Assembly (NCBI RefSeq): GCF_014205135.1
Contig: NZ_JACHMY010000001.1
Coordinates: 5,642,001-5,706,000 of the forward strand
Direction of reading: 5' to 3'
Source: Kribbella italica
Lineage (GTDB): Bacteria > Actinomycetota > Actinomycetes > Propionibacteriales > Kribbellaceae
Length of the DNA: 64,000 nt
The notes beneath the pieces were generated by a model. That model worked only from the letters and a program-made list of their open reading frames with translations, was not told the DNA's origin and made no database searches. Shown here one piece after another: positions 53,053 through 61,401 of this stretch. How positions within the stretch are numbered: position 1 is the stretch's first letter; every line of letters begins with the position of its first letter. The translations under genes and the position numbers were made by a program.

Positions 53053-53607
53053 CTACCGCAGGTAGACGAGCAGGGCCGCGACGTCGCCCTGGGCGAACGG
53101 TCTCGCGCGGACGAGTGACTGCAGCAGAAGCCCATCCAGCGCCGCCACCAACAGACTCGCCTTCTGCCGGTTGGTCGTGAACGTCCTCGCGATCTCGGTC
53201 AGCGGCTGCAACCACGCCCCGGCGGCCTCCCGCAGCTCCGGGCGCCGGGCGGCAAGCAGATACAGCTCGTACGCCGCCAGCGTGCGTCCGCGGCGGTAGA
53301 CCAGCAGGTGCTCGACCAACCGAGCCAGCTCGTCCGCAGGCCGCGCGCCGAGCTCGGTCACCCGCTCGTGCAGCTCGGCGGTCAGGTCCTCGGCGGCACC
53401 GGTGAGCGCCGCGATCAGCAGGTCGTCGAGCGACGCGAAGTGGTACGTCGTCGAGGCCACCGAGACCCCCGCCTCAGCAGCAACGGCCCGATGACTCACC
53501 CCGGCGACACCAGCCCGCTCGACCACCGCAAGCGTCGCCCTGAGCAACTCGTCCCGACGCAGTGCACCACGCACCCGCCGACCGTCAACACCCCTCGTGA
53601 CCTGCAC
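53053..53607 (-). CDS. TetR-family regulator
   Basis: A 184-residue protein with a TetR HTH (RRDELLRATLAVVERAGVAGVSHRAVAAEAGVSVASTTYHFASLDDLLIAAL) and a TetR_C-type ligand domain. The GTG at 53607 has no ribosome site; a TTAGTT box shortly upstream suggests a leaderless transcript. Same strand as, and upstream of, the orphan ABC permease gene, so it may control it. It is divergent from fbiC over 91 bp. Confidence 0.82.
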   Translation of the reverse strand: MQVTRGVDGRRVRGALRRDELLRATLAVVERAGVAGVSHRAVAAEAGVSVASTTYHFASLDDLLIAALTGAAEDLTAELHERVTELGARPADELARLVEHLLVYRRGRTLAAYELYLLAARRPELREAAGAWLQPLTEIARTFTTNRQKASLLVAALDGLLLQSLVRARPFAQGDVAALLVYLR

Positions 53608-53684
53608 AAACAACAAACTAACAGGACAGACGTACTGATTGTTTTTCGGCCGGGGAATCGCGAGATCCGGGCTGTTCGAGCGCC

Positions 53685-53690
53685 TAGGCT
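53685..53690 (+). promoter_or_regulatory. Putative -10 box for leaderless fbiC
   Basis: TAGGCT lies 8 bp before the GTG at 53699, with no Shine-Dalgarno sequence. Confidence 0.4.
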
Positions 53691-53698
53691 CGGATGCC

Positions 53699-56230
53699 GT
53701 GACCTCCACTCTCAGCACCGCGATGCGGCGAGCGCTCAAGCGCGCGGACGACGGCAAGACCCTGGACCAGGCCGAGGTGGAGGTGCTGCTGACGGCCTCC
53801 GGTGAAGCACTGGACAAGCTCATGACGACCGCCGGCCGGGTCCGCGACCAGGGCCTCGAGGACGCCGGACGCAGCGGCATCGTCACGTACTCCAAGAAGG
53901 TCTTCATCCCGCTCACCCGGCTGTGCCGCGACCGCTGCCACTACTGCACGTTCGCCACCACGCCCGGCCGCGTCGAGTCGCCGTACCTGAGCCCGGACGA
54001 GGTGCTCGAGATCGCCCGCCAGGGCGCGGCCCTGGGCTGCAAGGAAGCCCTGTTCACACTCGGCGACGCGCCCGAGGACCGCTGGGACGCCGCCAAGCAG
54101 TGGCTGGACGAGGCGGGCTACGACAGCACCCTCGACTACGTCCGCGCGATGGCGATCCGGGTCCTGGAGGAGACGGGCCTGCTCCCGCACCTGAACCCGG
54201 GCGTCATGTCCTGGCAGGACCTGCAGCGGCTGAAGCCGGTCGCGCCGAGCATGGGCATGATGCTGGAGACGACCTCGCGGCGGCTGTTCGAGGAGAAGGG
54301 CCAGCCGCACTTCGGTTCGCCCGACAAGGACCCGTCGGTCCGGCTGCGCGTGCTCGAGGACGCCGGCCGCTCGAACGTGCCGTTCACCACCGGCCTGCTG
54401 ATCGGGATCGGCGAGACGATCGAGGAACGCGCCGACTCGGTCTTCGCGCTGCGCCGGGTCGCCCGCCAGTACGGCGGGATCCAGGAGGTCATCATCCAGG
54501 GCTTCCGGGTGAAGCCGGACACGGCGATGCGCAACGACGAGGACGTCCCGCTGCACGAGTGGCTGGCCGCGATCGCGGTGACCCGGATCGTGCTCGGCCC
54601 GCGCGCCCGCGTCCAGGCCCCGCCGAACCTGGTCGACCTCGACGAGGCCAAACTGCTGCTCGCCGCGGGGGTCGACGACTTCGGCGGCGTCTCGCCGCTG
54701 ACCCCGGACCACGTGAACCCCGAACGTCCCTGGCCGCACCTGGACGACCTGACCAAGCTGACCGCCGACGCCGGGTTCACGCTGCGGGAGCGGCTGACGG
54801 CCCACCCGGAGTACCTGCGCGAGCCGTGGCTCGACCCGCGCCTGATCTCGCACGTCGAGGCGCTCGTCGACCCGGCGACCGGCCTGGCCGACGAGGCCGC
54901 GATGCCGAAGGGCCTGCCCTGGCAGGAGCCGGACGGCGGTTGGGACTCGGTCGGCCGGACCGACCTGCACACCGCGATCGACACCGAAGGACGGCGTACG
55001 GAGACCCGTTCGGACTTCGACGCGGCGTACGGCGACTGGGACGTGCTGAGGGAAGACGTGGCGGCCCGCAGGGCGGCGGAGGCCGGCGGGGCTCCTGAGC
55101 GCATCGACGGCGACGTCAAGGAAGCGCTCGCGGCCGCCGAGCGCGATCCGGCCGGGTTGTCGGACAGCCAGGCGCTGACGTTGATGACGGCAACGGGTCC
55201 GGCGCTGGACCAGCTCGCGAGGATCGCCGACGACCTGCGCAAGGCCGTGGCCGGCGACGACGTGACCTACGTGGTGAACCGCAACATCAACTTCACCAAC
55301 GTCTGCTACACCGGCTGCCGGTTCTGCGCGTTCGCCCAGCGGCGGACCGACGCCGACGCGTACTCGCTGTCGATGGACGAGGTCGCCCAGCGGGCCGAGG
55401 AGGCCTGGGTGATCGGCGCGACCGAGGTCTGCATGCAGGGCGGCATCCACCCGGACCTGCCCGGTACGGCGTACGCGGACCTCGTCCGCGCGGTCAAGCA
55501 GCGGGTGCCACAGATGCATGTGCACGCGTACTCGCCGATGGAGATCGTGAACGGCTCGGTGCGCACCGGGCTGTCGATCGAGGAGTTCCTGATCTCGGTC
55601 AAGGAGGCCGGGCTGGACAGCATCCCCGGGACGGCGGCCGAGATCCTCGACGACGACGTGCGCTGGATCCTCACCAAGGGAAAGTTGCCGACGGCAAGCT
55701 GGATCGAGGTGATCTCCACCGCGCACAAGGTCGGGCTGCCGTCGTCGTCCACGATGATGTACGGCCACGTCGACTCGCCGCACCACTGGGTCCAGCACCT
55801 GCGCACGATCGCGGAGGTCCAGGACCGGACCGGTGGGTTCACCGAGTTCGTGCTGCTGCCGTTCATCCACACCAACTCGCCGATCTACCTGGCCGGCGTG
55901 GCCCGCCCCGGCCCGACGTACGACGAGAACCGCGCGGTGCACGCGATGTCGCGGATCATGCTGCACGGCCGGATCGACAACATCCAGTGCTCCTGGGTCA
56001 AGCTCGGCACCGACGGCTGCGTCGCCGTCCTGAACGGCGGCGTCAACGACATCGGCGGCACCCTGATGGAGGAGACCATCAGCCGGATGGCCGGCTCCAA
56101 GCACGGCTCCCGCAAGTCGATCGAGGAGCTCACCGCGATGGCGACGGCCGCCGGCCGCCCGGCCCGCCAGCGCACCACGACGTACGGCGAGGTCCCGCAG
56201 CACCCGGTGACCGAGCTCGAACTGGCCTGA
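53699..56230 (+). CDS. fbiC: FO synthase, CofG-CofH fusion
   Basis: An 843-residue fusion of two radical-SAM enzymes making FO, the deazaflavin core of coenzyme F420, from tyrosine and 5-amino-6-ribitylamino-uracil. The N-terminal CofG half has CRDRCHYC (Cys76, 80, 83). The C-terminal CofH half has CYTGCRFC (Cys536, 540, 543). Each triad holds a 4Fe-4S cluster. GIGETIEERADSVFALR and HVHAYSPMEI are family landmarks. The fused form is typical of actinobacteria. GTG start, probably leaderless. It stands alone; fbiA/fbiB are not in the window. Three hairpins follow the stop. Confidence 0.96.
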   Translation: MTSTLSTAMRRALKRADDGKTLDQAEVEVLLTASGEALDKLMTTAGRVRDQGLEDAGRSGIVTYSKKVFIPLTRLCRDRCHYCTFATTPGRVESPYLSPDEVLEIARQGAALGCKEALFTLGDAPEDRWDAAKQWLDEAGYDSTLDYVRAMAIRVLEETGLLPHLNPGVMSWQDLQRLKPVAPSMGMMLETTSRRLFEEKGQPHFGSPDKDPSVRLRVLEDAGRSNVPFTTGLLIGIGETIEERADSVFALRRVARQYGGIQEVIIQGFRVKPDTAMRNDEDVPLHEWLAAIAVTRIVLGPRARVQAPPNLVDLDEAKLLLAAGVDDFGGVSPLTPDHVNPERPWPHLDDLTKLTADAGFTLRERLTAHPEYLREPWLDPRLISHVEALVDPATGLADEAAMPKGLPWQEPDGGWDSVGRTDLHTAIDTEGRRTETRSDFDAAYGDWDVLREDVAARRAAEAGGAPERIDGDVKEALAAAERDPAGLSDSQALTLMTATGPALDQLARIADDLRKAVAGDDVTYVVNRNINFTNVCYTGCRFCAFAQRRTDADAYSLSMDEVAQRAEEAWVIGATEVCMQGGIHPDLPGTAYADLVRAVKQRVPQMHVHAYSPMEIVNGSVRTGLSIEEFLISVKEAGLDSIPGTAAEILDDDVRWILTKGKLPTASWIEVISTAHKVGLPSSSTMMYGHVDSPHHWVQHLRTIAEVQDRTGGFTEFVLLPFIHTNSPIYLAGVARPGPTYDENRAVHAMSRIMLHGRIDNIQCSWVKLGTDGCVAVLNGGVNDIGGTLMEETISRMAGSKHGSRKSIEELTAMATAAGRPARQRTTTYGEVPQHPVTELELA

Positions 56231-56726
56231 GACGCACGAAAGCCCCCGTCCACAGGGCGGGGGCTTGGCCCGGTGGTATCGGTCCCCAGTCGCACCGGTA
56301 CCACCGGGACAAGAAAACGCCGGTCGTGCCGGGCGCCGGTCACCACCTCACTGGCGACCGGCGTCCCTGTGCGGCACGACCGGCGTCTTGCTCTGCCCCG
56401 AGAGGGCGTTCGGCCCGAAGGATGGTGGGCCTGAACTCGTTTCCGCGGCCGGCAGGGGAGGTACAGTTCCGGTCGCGGACGGGAGTTCGCGGTTCCACCA
56501 AGAGCCTGTGCCGGCGACCCGTCCGCCGCCGACAACTGAACGTTGTCACGCGAGCCCGGAGCGGGACCATCCCCCGGATCAAACATTTGCATTGGCTTTT
56601 CAGAAGGCGACGGACTGTAGACGTCCAGTCACACATTGTGCCGACGTTGCCTGCCGCAACAAGTAAAAAGCTTGTGCGCTTGATTACCGGACCGGGCCGG
56701 ATCGCCGTACAGGAAGGGAAACGGAC
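56231..56726. other. 496-bp intergenic region with three stacked hairpins
   Basis: 56241-56267 is an AAGCCCCCG/CGGGGGCTT stem, the likely fbiC terminator. 56270-56279 pairs perfectly with 56299-56308 (CCCGGTGGTA). 56317-56331 pairs perfectly with 56372-56386 (15 bp) and encloses a second stem (56333-56341 with 56356-56364). From 56400 to 56726 I see no ORF with a ribosome site. GC falls near 56570-56670, but no promoter or tRNA shape could be recognised. Confidence 0.65.
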
Positions 56727-57338
56727 TCAGTACGGGTAGGTGTCGTCGCGCCGCGTGGGGTCCATGTCCCACAGCGAGAACTCGACCACCTTGTGGGACT
56801 CCTCGCCGCCGGCCGGGCTCAGCCCGACCGTGTCGTAGTCCTTGGAGCCGAGGCCGTCCAGGTACCCGAGCAGCTCGAATGCCGACCGGGCGTCCTCGAT
56901 GTCGTCGATGACGTCGTCGTTCTGCGCCTCGTCGGCACGGCTGCGCACGTAGGCGACGAACGCCTCCGGGTCGGTCACCACGAAGTCGTAGCGGGCCTGG
57001 TAGCTGACCCGCAGGCCGTTCTCCGGGACCATCGGCTCGTCCAGCTCCGCGACGCCCTCGACCAGCTCGCGGTAGTCCGCCGGGTCGTCGAAGTCGTCCG
57101 GCCCGAGCGGGACGTCGTCCAGCTCGTCGGGGTCGTAGGAGTCGATCCCCAGGAAGATGTCGCCCCAGCCGCGCTCGTGCACGGCGTCGGCCAGCACCCG
57201 GGACTGGACCCTGACGTTCTCGATCGCCGTCGTGGCCCGCAGGTCGTGCAGGTCCAGTGCGTCGGCCTGGGCCAGCAGCACCTTGGCCAGTTCGCGGGCG
57301 GCCTCGGCAGCCGAGGCGGGCTCAAGCGGCTCACTCAT
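56727..57338 (-). CDS. Acidic protein of unknown function
   Basis: Encodes 203 residues, strongly acidic (SYDPDELDDVPLGPDDFDD, DEAQNDDVIDDIEDA), with an alpha-helical head (AAEAARELAKVLLAQADALDL). No membrane helix, signal peptide or known motif, and no family recognised. The ATG at 57338 overlaps the acyl-CoA oxidase stop by 8 bp. TACGGT lies 6 bp before the ATG, so it could also have its own leaderless transcript. Confidence 0.65.
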   Translation of the reverse strand: MSEPLEPASAAEAARELAKVLLAQADALDLHDLRATTAIENVRVQSRVLADAVHERGWGDIFLGIDSYDPDELDDVPLGPDDFDDPADYRELVEGVAELDEPMVPENGLRVSYQARYDFVVTDPEAFVAYVRSRADEAQNDDVIDDIEDARSAFELLGYLDGLGSKDYDTVGLSPAGGEESHKVVEFSLWDMDPTRRDDTYPY

Positions 57339-59298
57339 GCAGCGACCGTACAACCATCGGTACGTCGACCGCCGCGCCCGGTACGCCGAACGCGTCCACG
57401 AGGTCGGTGGCGTAGGCGCGAATCCGGCCGCACAACTCGTTCACCAGGGCCGTGATCGCCTTCGAGCGCGGGCCGGACAGCCGCCCGTGCTCCATGAACC
57501 AGGCCCGGTCGTTCTCGATCGTCGCGAGCGCGTGCAGGTCGTACAGCTCCTTCAGCCGGTCCTGCGTCTCACCCTCCGGAGCAGCCTGTACCGCGTGCTG
57601 GAACGCCTCCAGCACCACCCGCTCGACGTGCGCCCGGCCGGCCGCGATCACGTGGTCCTGGCAGCGGTTGAACACCTCGAACGCCTCGTCCCCGGCGTCG
57701 ATCCCCGCCTTCAGCCGCCGCGCGACCCCGGACAGCATGTGCTGCTCGCGGAACCGCAGCAGGCCCGAGTGGTAGTCGTCGTCGCGCAGCCCGGCATCCG
57801 GGTCGGTGGAGTCCGACCGATTCGGTACGACGTCGCGCAGCCGCTCGACCAGACCGCGCAGCGCGGTCTTCTCGACCGCGATCTCGACCGCCTGGCCGGC
57901 GACGAACCGCGCGGTGCCCAGCGGGTCCAGCTCGCCGAACGATCGCCGGTAGTCGGTCAGCAGTCCCTTCGCGACCAGCTGCAGCAGGACCGTGTTGTCC
58001 CCCTCGAAGGTGGTGAACACGTCGGTGTCGGCCTTCAGCACGGACAGGCGGTTCTCGGACAGGTACCCCGCGCCACCGCACGCCTCGCGGCACATCTGGA
58101 TCGCCTCGGTCGCGTGCCAGGTCCCGAGCGCCTTCGTCCCGGCCGCCTGGGCTTCCAGGGCCCGCCGGTCGTGCTCGTTGCCGCCGGTGCCGCCGCCGCG
58201 CCCGTCGCTGTCGTCGCGGGGCGCGTCGTCGTCCGCGCCGAAGATCCGGGCGAAGTTGTCGACCAGTTCGGCCTGGGCGAAGTGCATCGCGTAGGTCCGG
58301 GCCAGCAGCGGCAGCAGCCGGCGCTGGTGCATCCGGTAGTCGAGCAGGAGCGTCTCGTCCGGACTGCCCGGCGCACCGAACTGGCGGCGCTGGTCGGCGT
58401 ACCGGACGGCGATCGTCATCGCGACCTTGCTCGCGCTGATCGCGGCGCCGCCGATCGAGACCCGCCCCTGGACCAGCGTGCCGAGCATCGTGAAGAACCG
58501 CCGGTCCGGGTTCTCGATCTCGCTGCGATAGGTGCCGTTGGCATCCACCTGCGCGTACCGGTCCAGCAGCGCCTCCCGCGGCACCCGGACCTGGTCGAAG
58601 ACGATCCGCCCGTTGTCGACGCCGTTCAGGCCGAGCTTCGGCCCGCAGTCGCTGAGCGTCACGCCGGGCAACGGCTCACCGGCGTCCGAGCGGATCGGCA
58701 CCAGCAGGCAGTGCACGCCGTGCGTCTCGCCACCGACGACGAGCTGGGCGAACACCGCCGCCAGCGCCCCGTGCCGGGCCGCGTTGCCGATGTAGTCCTT
58801 GCGGGCCGACGCGGTCGGAGTGTGGACGACGAACTCGCCGGTCGTCTCGTCGTACGTCGCGGTGGTCTCCAGCGACTGGACGTTCGAGCCGTGGCCGGTC
58901 TCGGTCATCGCGAAGCAGCCGAGCAGGTCGCCGGTGAGCGCGTCGGCCAGGTAGCGGTCGTGGTGCCGCTCGGTGCCCAGGTGCAGGATCGCGCCGGCGA
59001 AGAGGCCGAACTGGACGCCGGCCTTCACCATCAGCGACAGGTCGCCGTACGCGAGCGTCTCGAAGCCGGCGATGAACCCGCCGAGGTCGCCCTGGCCGCC
59101 GTACTCCTTGGGGAAGCCACGGGACGGGTGCCCTTGAGCGGCCATCTCCTTCAGCGTCCGGAGCACCTCGTCGCGGTACTCGTCCCTGGTGAGGCGCAGT
59201 CCGGCGTCCAGCAGGGACGCGTGACTGGCCAGTCCGTCCCGTACGACGTCGCGCGCGGCCTTGTGCGGCCCGTCCAAGTACTCCCGCAGCCCGGTCAT
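57331..59298 (-). CDS. Acyl-CoA oxidase/dehydrogenase family flavoenzyme
   Basis: Encodes 655 residues, the acyl-CoA oxidase length rather than the roughly 380 of dehydrogenases. The N-terminal helical domain precedes CFAMTETGHGSNVQSLETTATYD (flavin/substrate loop). Then come FFTMLGTLVQGRVSIGGAA, RRQFGAPG, REACGGAGYLSENRLSVLKAD and FTTFEGDNTVLLQLVAKGLL, all ACOX-like, and a long helical C-terminal domain. It carries out the first oxidation of fatty acyl-CoA. A Gly/Asp-rich insertion (ADDDAPRDDSDGRGGG) is unusual. The start looks leaderless: TAGGTT lies 6 bp before ATG. Confidence 0.88.
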   Translation of the reverse strand: MTGLREYLDGPHKAARDVVRDGLASHASLLDAGLRLTRDEYRDEVLRTLKEMAAQGHPSRGFPKEYGGQGDLGGFIAGFETLAYGDLSLMVKAGVQFGLFAGAILHLGTERHHDRYLADALTGDLLGCFAMTETGHGSNVQSLETTATYDETTGEFVVHTPTASARKDYIGNAARHGALAAVFAQLVVGGETHGVHCLLVPIRSDAGEPLPGVTLSDCGPKLGLNGVDNGRIVFDQVRVPREALLDRYAQVDANGTYRSEIENPDRRFFTMLGTLVQGRVSIGGAAISASKVAMTIAVRYADQRRQFGAPGSPDETLLLDYRMHQRRLLPLLARTYAMHFAQAELVDNFARIFGADDDAPRDDSDGRGGGTGGNEHDRRALEAQAAGTKALGTWHATEAIQMCREACGGAGYLSENRLSVLKADTDVFTTFEGDNTVLLQLVAKGLLTDYRRSFGELDPLGTARFVAGQAVEIAVEKTALRGLVERLRDVVPNRSDSTDPDAGLRDDDYHSGLLRFREQHMLSGVARRLKAGIDAGDEAFEVFNRCQDHVIAAGRAHVERVVLEAFQHAVQAAPEGETQDRLKELYDLHALATIENDRAWFMEHGRLSGPRSKAITALVNELCGRIRAYATDLVDAFGVPGAAVDVPMVVRSLHE

Positions 59299-59304
59299 AG
59301 AGCC

Positions 59305-59310
59305 AACCTA
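59305..59310 (-). promoter_or_regulatory. Putative -10 box for the leaderless acyl-CoA oxidase transcript
   Basis: TAGGTT on the minus strand, 6 bp before the ATG at 59298, with no ribosome site between. Confidence 0.4.
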
Positions 59311-59367
59311 TGTCGAGGACTACAAAAACGAACGGAAAAGAGGAGTGGGTTGCCGCACTTGCGGCTC

Positions 59368-59373
59368 TAGAGT
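59368..59373 (+). promoter_or_regulatory. Putative -10 box for the leaderless mod operon
   Basis: TAGAGT ends 7 bp before the ATG at 59381 and no Shine-Dalgarno sequence is present. Confidence 0.4.
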
Positions 59374-59380
59374 GTGCTTC

Positions 59381-59776
59381 ATGCCGAATTTGCGAATCAG
59401 TGAGGCGGCCGCGCTACTCGGAGTCAGTGATGACACCGTCCGGCGCTGGATCGACAACAAGCGGCTGCCGGCCACCGAGCAGGGCGGCCGGAAGGCCGTC
59501 GACGGGAGGGCGCTGGCCGCGTTCGCCCAGGAGCTCGCCGAGTCGCCGGACACCGGTCCGACGGCCGCCGCGTCGGCCCGCAACCGGATGCGCGGCATCG
59601 TCACGCGCGTCGTCAAGGACGGCGTGATGGCGCAGGTCGAGATGCAGGCCGGACCGTTCCGGGTCGTCTCGCTGATGAGCCGCGAGGCCGCCGACGAGCT
59701 CGGCCTGGAGCCCGGCGTGGTCGCCGTCGCCTCGATCAAGTCCACCCACGTAGTCGTCGAGATCCCGGAGGTCTAG
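59381..59776 (+). CDS. HTH-TOBE molybdate-binding regulator (ModE-like, mini)
   Basis: A 131-residue fusion of an excisionase/MerR-like HTH (LRISEAAALLGVSDDTVRRWIDNKRLPA, 4-32, then GRKAVDGRAL) and a single TOBE/Mop domain (SARNRMRGIVTRVVKDGVMAQVEMQAG, EAADELGLEPGVVAVASIKSTHVVV). It should sense molybdate or tungstate and control the transporter genes behind it. Smaller than E. coli ModE (262 aa, two TOBE copies). First gene of the mod operon; its stop TAG is followed immediately by the modA ATG. Confidence 0.87.
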   Translation: MPNLRISEAAALLGVSDDTVRRWIDNKRLPATEQGGRKAVDGRALAAFAQELAESPDTGPTAAASARNRMRGIVTRVVKDGVMAQVEMQAGPFRVVSLMSREAADELGLEPGVVAVASIKSTHVVVEIPEV

Positions 59777-60595
59777 ATGTTCCGCCGTACCAGCTTCACC
59801 CGGCGTGCCCTCGCCGTTTCGCTCAGCGCGGGCGTCGCGCTCGGCCTGGCCGCCTGCGGCGACGACACCCCGGCAGGCTCCTCGCCGTCCGCGTCGTCCC
59901 CGTCGGCCGGCGCGAGCAGCAGCGCGGCGATCTCGGGCACGGTGAACGTCTTCGCCGCCGCCTCCCTGACCGGCACCTTCACCCAGCTCGGCAAGGACTT
60001 CGAGGCCGCGCACCCGGGCGTCAAGGTGGTCTTCAACTTCGCCGGCAGCTCGGCGCTGGCGACGCAGATCAACCAGGGCGCGCCGGCCGACGTGTTCGCG
60101 TCGGCCGCACCGAAGAACATGGACCAGGTGACCGACAAGGGAACGGCGACGACGTTCGTGAAGAACGTGCTGGAGATCGCCGTCCCGAAGGGCAACCCGG
60201 GCAAGATCACCGGGCTGAAGGACTTCACCGACAAGAACCGGAAGATCGCGCTCTGCGCCGAGCAGGTGCCGTGCGGCGCGGCCGCGCAGAAGGTGTTCGC
60301 CGCGGCCAAGCTGACGCCGCAGCCGGACAGCCTCGAGCAGGACGTGAAGGCGGCGCTGACCAAGGTCAGCCTCGGTGAGGTCGACGCGGCGCTGGTCTAC
60401 AAGACCGACGTCCTGGCCGCCAAGGACAAGGTCGAGGGGATCGAGTTCCCGGAGTCCGCGCAGGCGGTCAACGAGTACCCGATCGCGACGCTGACCAAGG
60501 CCCCGAACGCCGGCGGCGCCAAGGCGTTCGTCGACTTCGTCCTGTCGGCCGACGGCACGAAGGTCCTCACCGCGGCGGGCTTCGACGCTCCGTGA
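59777..60595 (+). CDS. modA: Molybdate ABC transporter substrate-binding lipoprotein
   Basis: Encodes 272 residues with signal peptide and lipobox (LAAC, Cys31), a Ser/Ala-rich linker, then a type II periplasmic-binding fold (VNVFAAASLTGTFTQLGKDFE, FNFAGSSALATQINQGAPADVFASA, LGEVDAALVYKTD). The oxyanion-binding serines (AAASL and GSS) are in place. It captures molybdate/tungstate outside the membrane. It starts directly after the regulator stop and overlaps modB by 4 bp. Confidence 0.94.
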   Translation: MFRRTSFTRRALAVSLSAGVALGLAACGDDTPAGSSPSASSPSAGASSSAAISGTVNVFAAASLTGTFTQLGKDFEAAHPGVKVVFNFAGSSALATQINQGAPADVFASAAPKNMDQVTDKGTATTFVKNVLEIAVPKGNPGKITGLKDFTDKNRKIALCAEQVPCGAAAQKVFAAAKLTPQPDSLEQDVKAALTKVSLGEVDAALVYKTDVLAAKDKVEGIEFPESAQAVNEYPIATLTKAPNAGGAKAFVDFVLSADGTKVLTAAGFDAP

Positions 60596-61401
60596 GATCG
60601 CGCCTCAGGAGGAGGACGGGCGGCCGGTTGCCGCTCGTCCTCGTCCTGCCCGCTCTGCTCGGTCTGGCGTTTCTACTGGTCCCACTGATCGGTCTGCTCG
60701 CCGAGGCTCCCTGGTCGACGCTGCCGTCCCGGCTGTTCAGCGCCGAGGTCGGCCAGGCCCTCCGTCTGTCCTTGCTCTGCGCCAGCGCCGCCACCGTCAT
60801 CTGTCTCTTCCTGGGTATCCCGCTCGCCTGGCTGCTCGCCCGCGCCGACCTCCCCGGCCGCGGTCTCCTCCGCGCTCTCGTGACCGTTCCTCTGGTCCTG
60901 CCGCCCGTAGTCGGCGGCGTGGCATTGCTGCTCGTCCTCGGCCGCCGCGGACTGATCGGCGAGCGGCTGGACCTGTGGTTCGGTTTCTCCCTTCCCTTCA
61001 CCACGGCCGGCGTGATCGTCGCCGAGGCGTTCGTCGCGATGCCGTTCCTGGTCATCTCCGTCGAAGGCGCTCTCCGCGCCGCCGACCCGCGCTACGAGGA
61101 GGCCGCCGCGACCTTGGGCGCCGGACGCTGGCTGACCTTCCGCCGCGTCACGCTGCCGTCCATCGCACCAGGCATCGTCGCGGGCGCCGTTCTGTGCTGG
61201 GCCCGCGCGCTCGGCGAGTTCGGTGCCACCATCACCTTCGCGGGCAACTTCCCCGGCCGGACGACGACGATGCCGCTGGCCGTCTACCTGGCCCTGGAGA
61301 CCGACCCCGACGTCGCGGTCGTGCTGAGCATCGTGCTGCTGATCGTGTCGGTCGTCGTCCTCGCGAGCCTGCGCGAGCGCTGGATCAGTGGTCTGCGATG
61401 A
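60592..61401 (+). CDS. modB: Molybdate ABC transporter permease
   Basis: A 269-residue inner-membrane permease with five to six helices. The cytoplasmic EAA loop (EEAAATLGAGRWLTFRRVTLP) contacts ModC; GATITFAGNFPGRT is the ModB/CysT-type signature. GTG at 60592 overlaps modA; its stop overlaps the modC ATG. A normal single-type ModB. Confidence 0.94.
   Translation: MRSRLRRRTGGRLPLVLVLPALLGLAFLLVPLIGLLAEAPWSTLPSRLFSAEVGQALRLSLLCASAATVICLFLGIPLAWLLARADLPGRGLLRALVTVPLVLPPVVGGVALLLVLGRRGLIGERLDLWFGFSLPFTTAGVIVAEAFVAMPFLVISVEGALRAADPRYEEAAATLGAGRWLTFRRVTLPSIAPGIVAGAVLCWARALGEFGATITFAGNFPGRTTTMPLAVYLALETDPDVAVVLSIVLLIVSVVVLASLRERWISGLR

Noticed and set aside
53684..56203. An 839-codon open frame on the - strand
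   Set aside because: Antisense to fbiC, which has both radical-SAM cysteine triads; the opposite frame has no motif.
56400..56726. tRNA or small ORF in the gap after fbiC
   Set aside because: No T-loop GGTTCGA box or cloverleaf pairing, and no start codon with a ribosome site.
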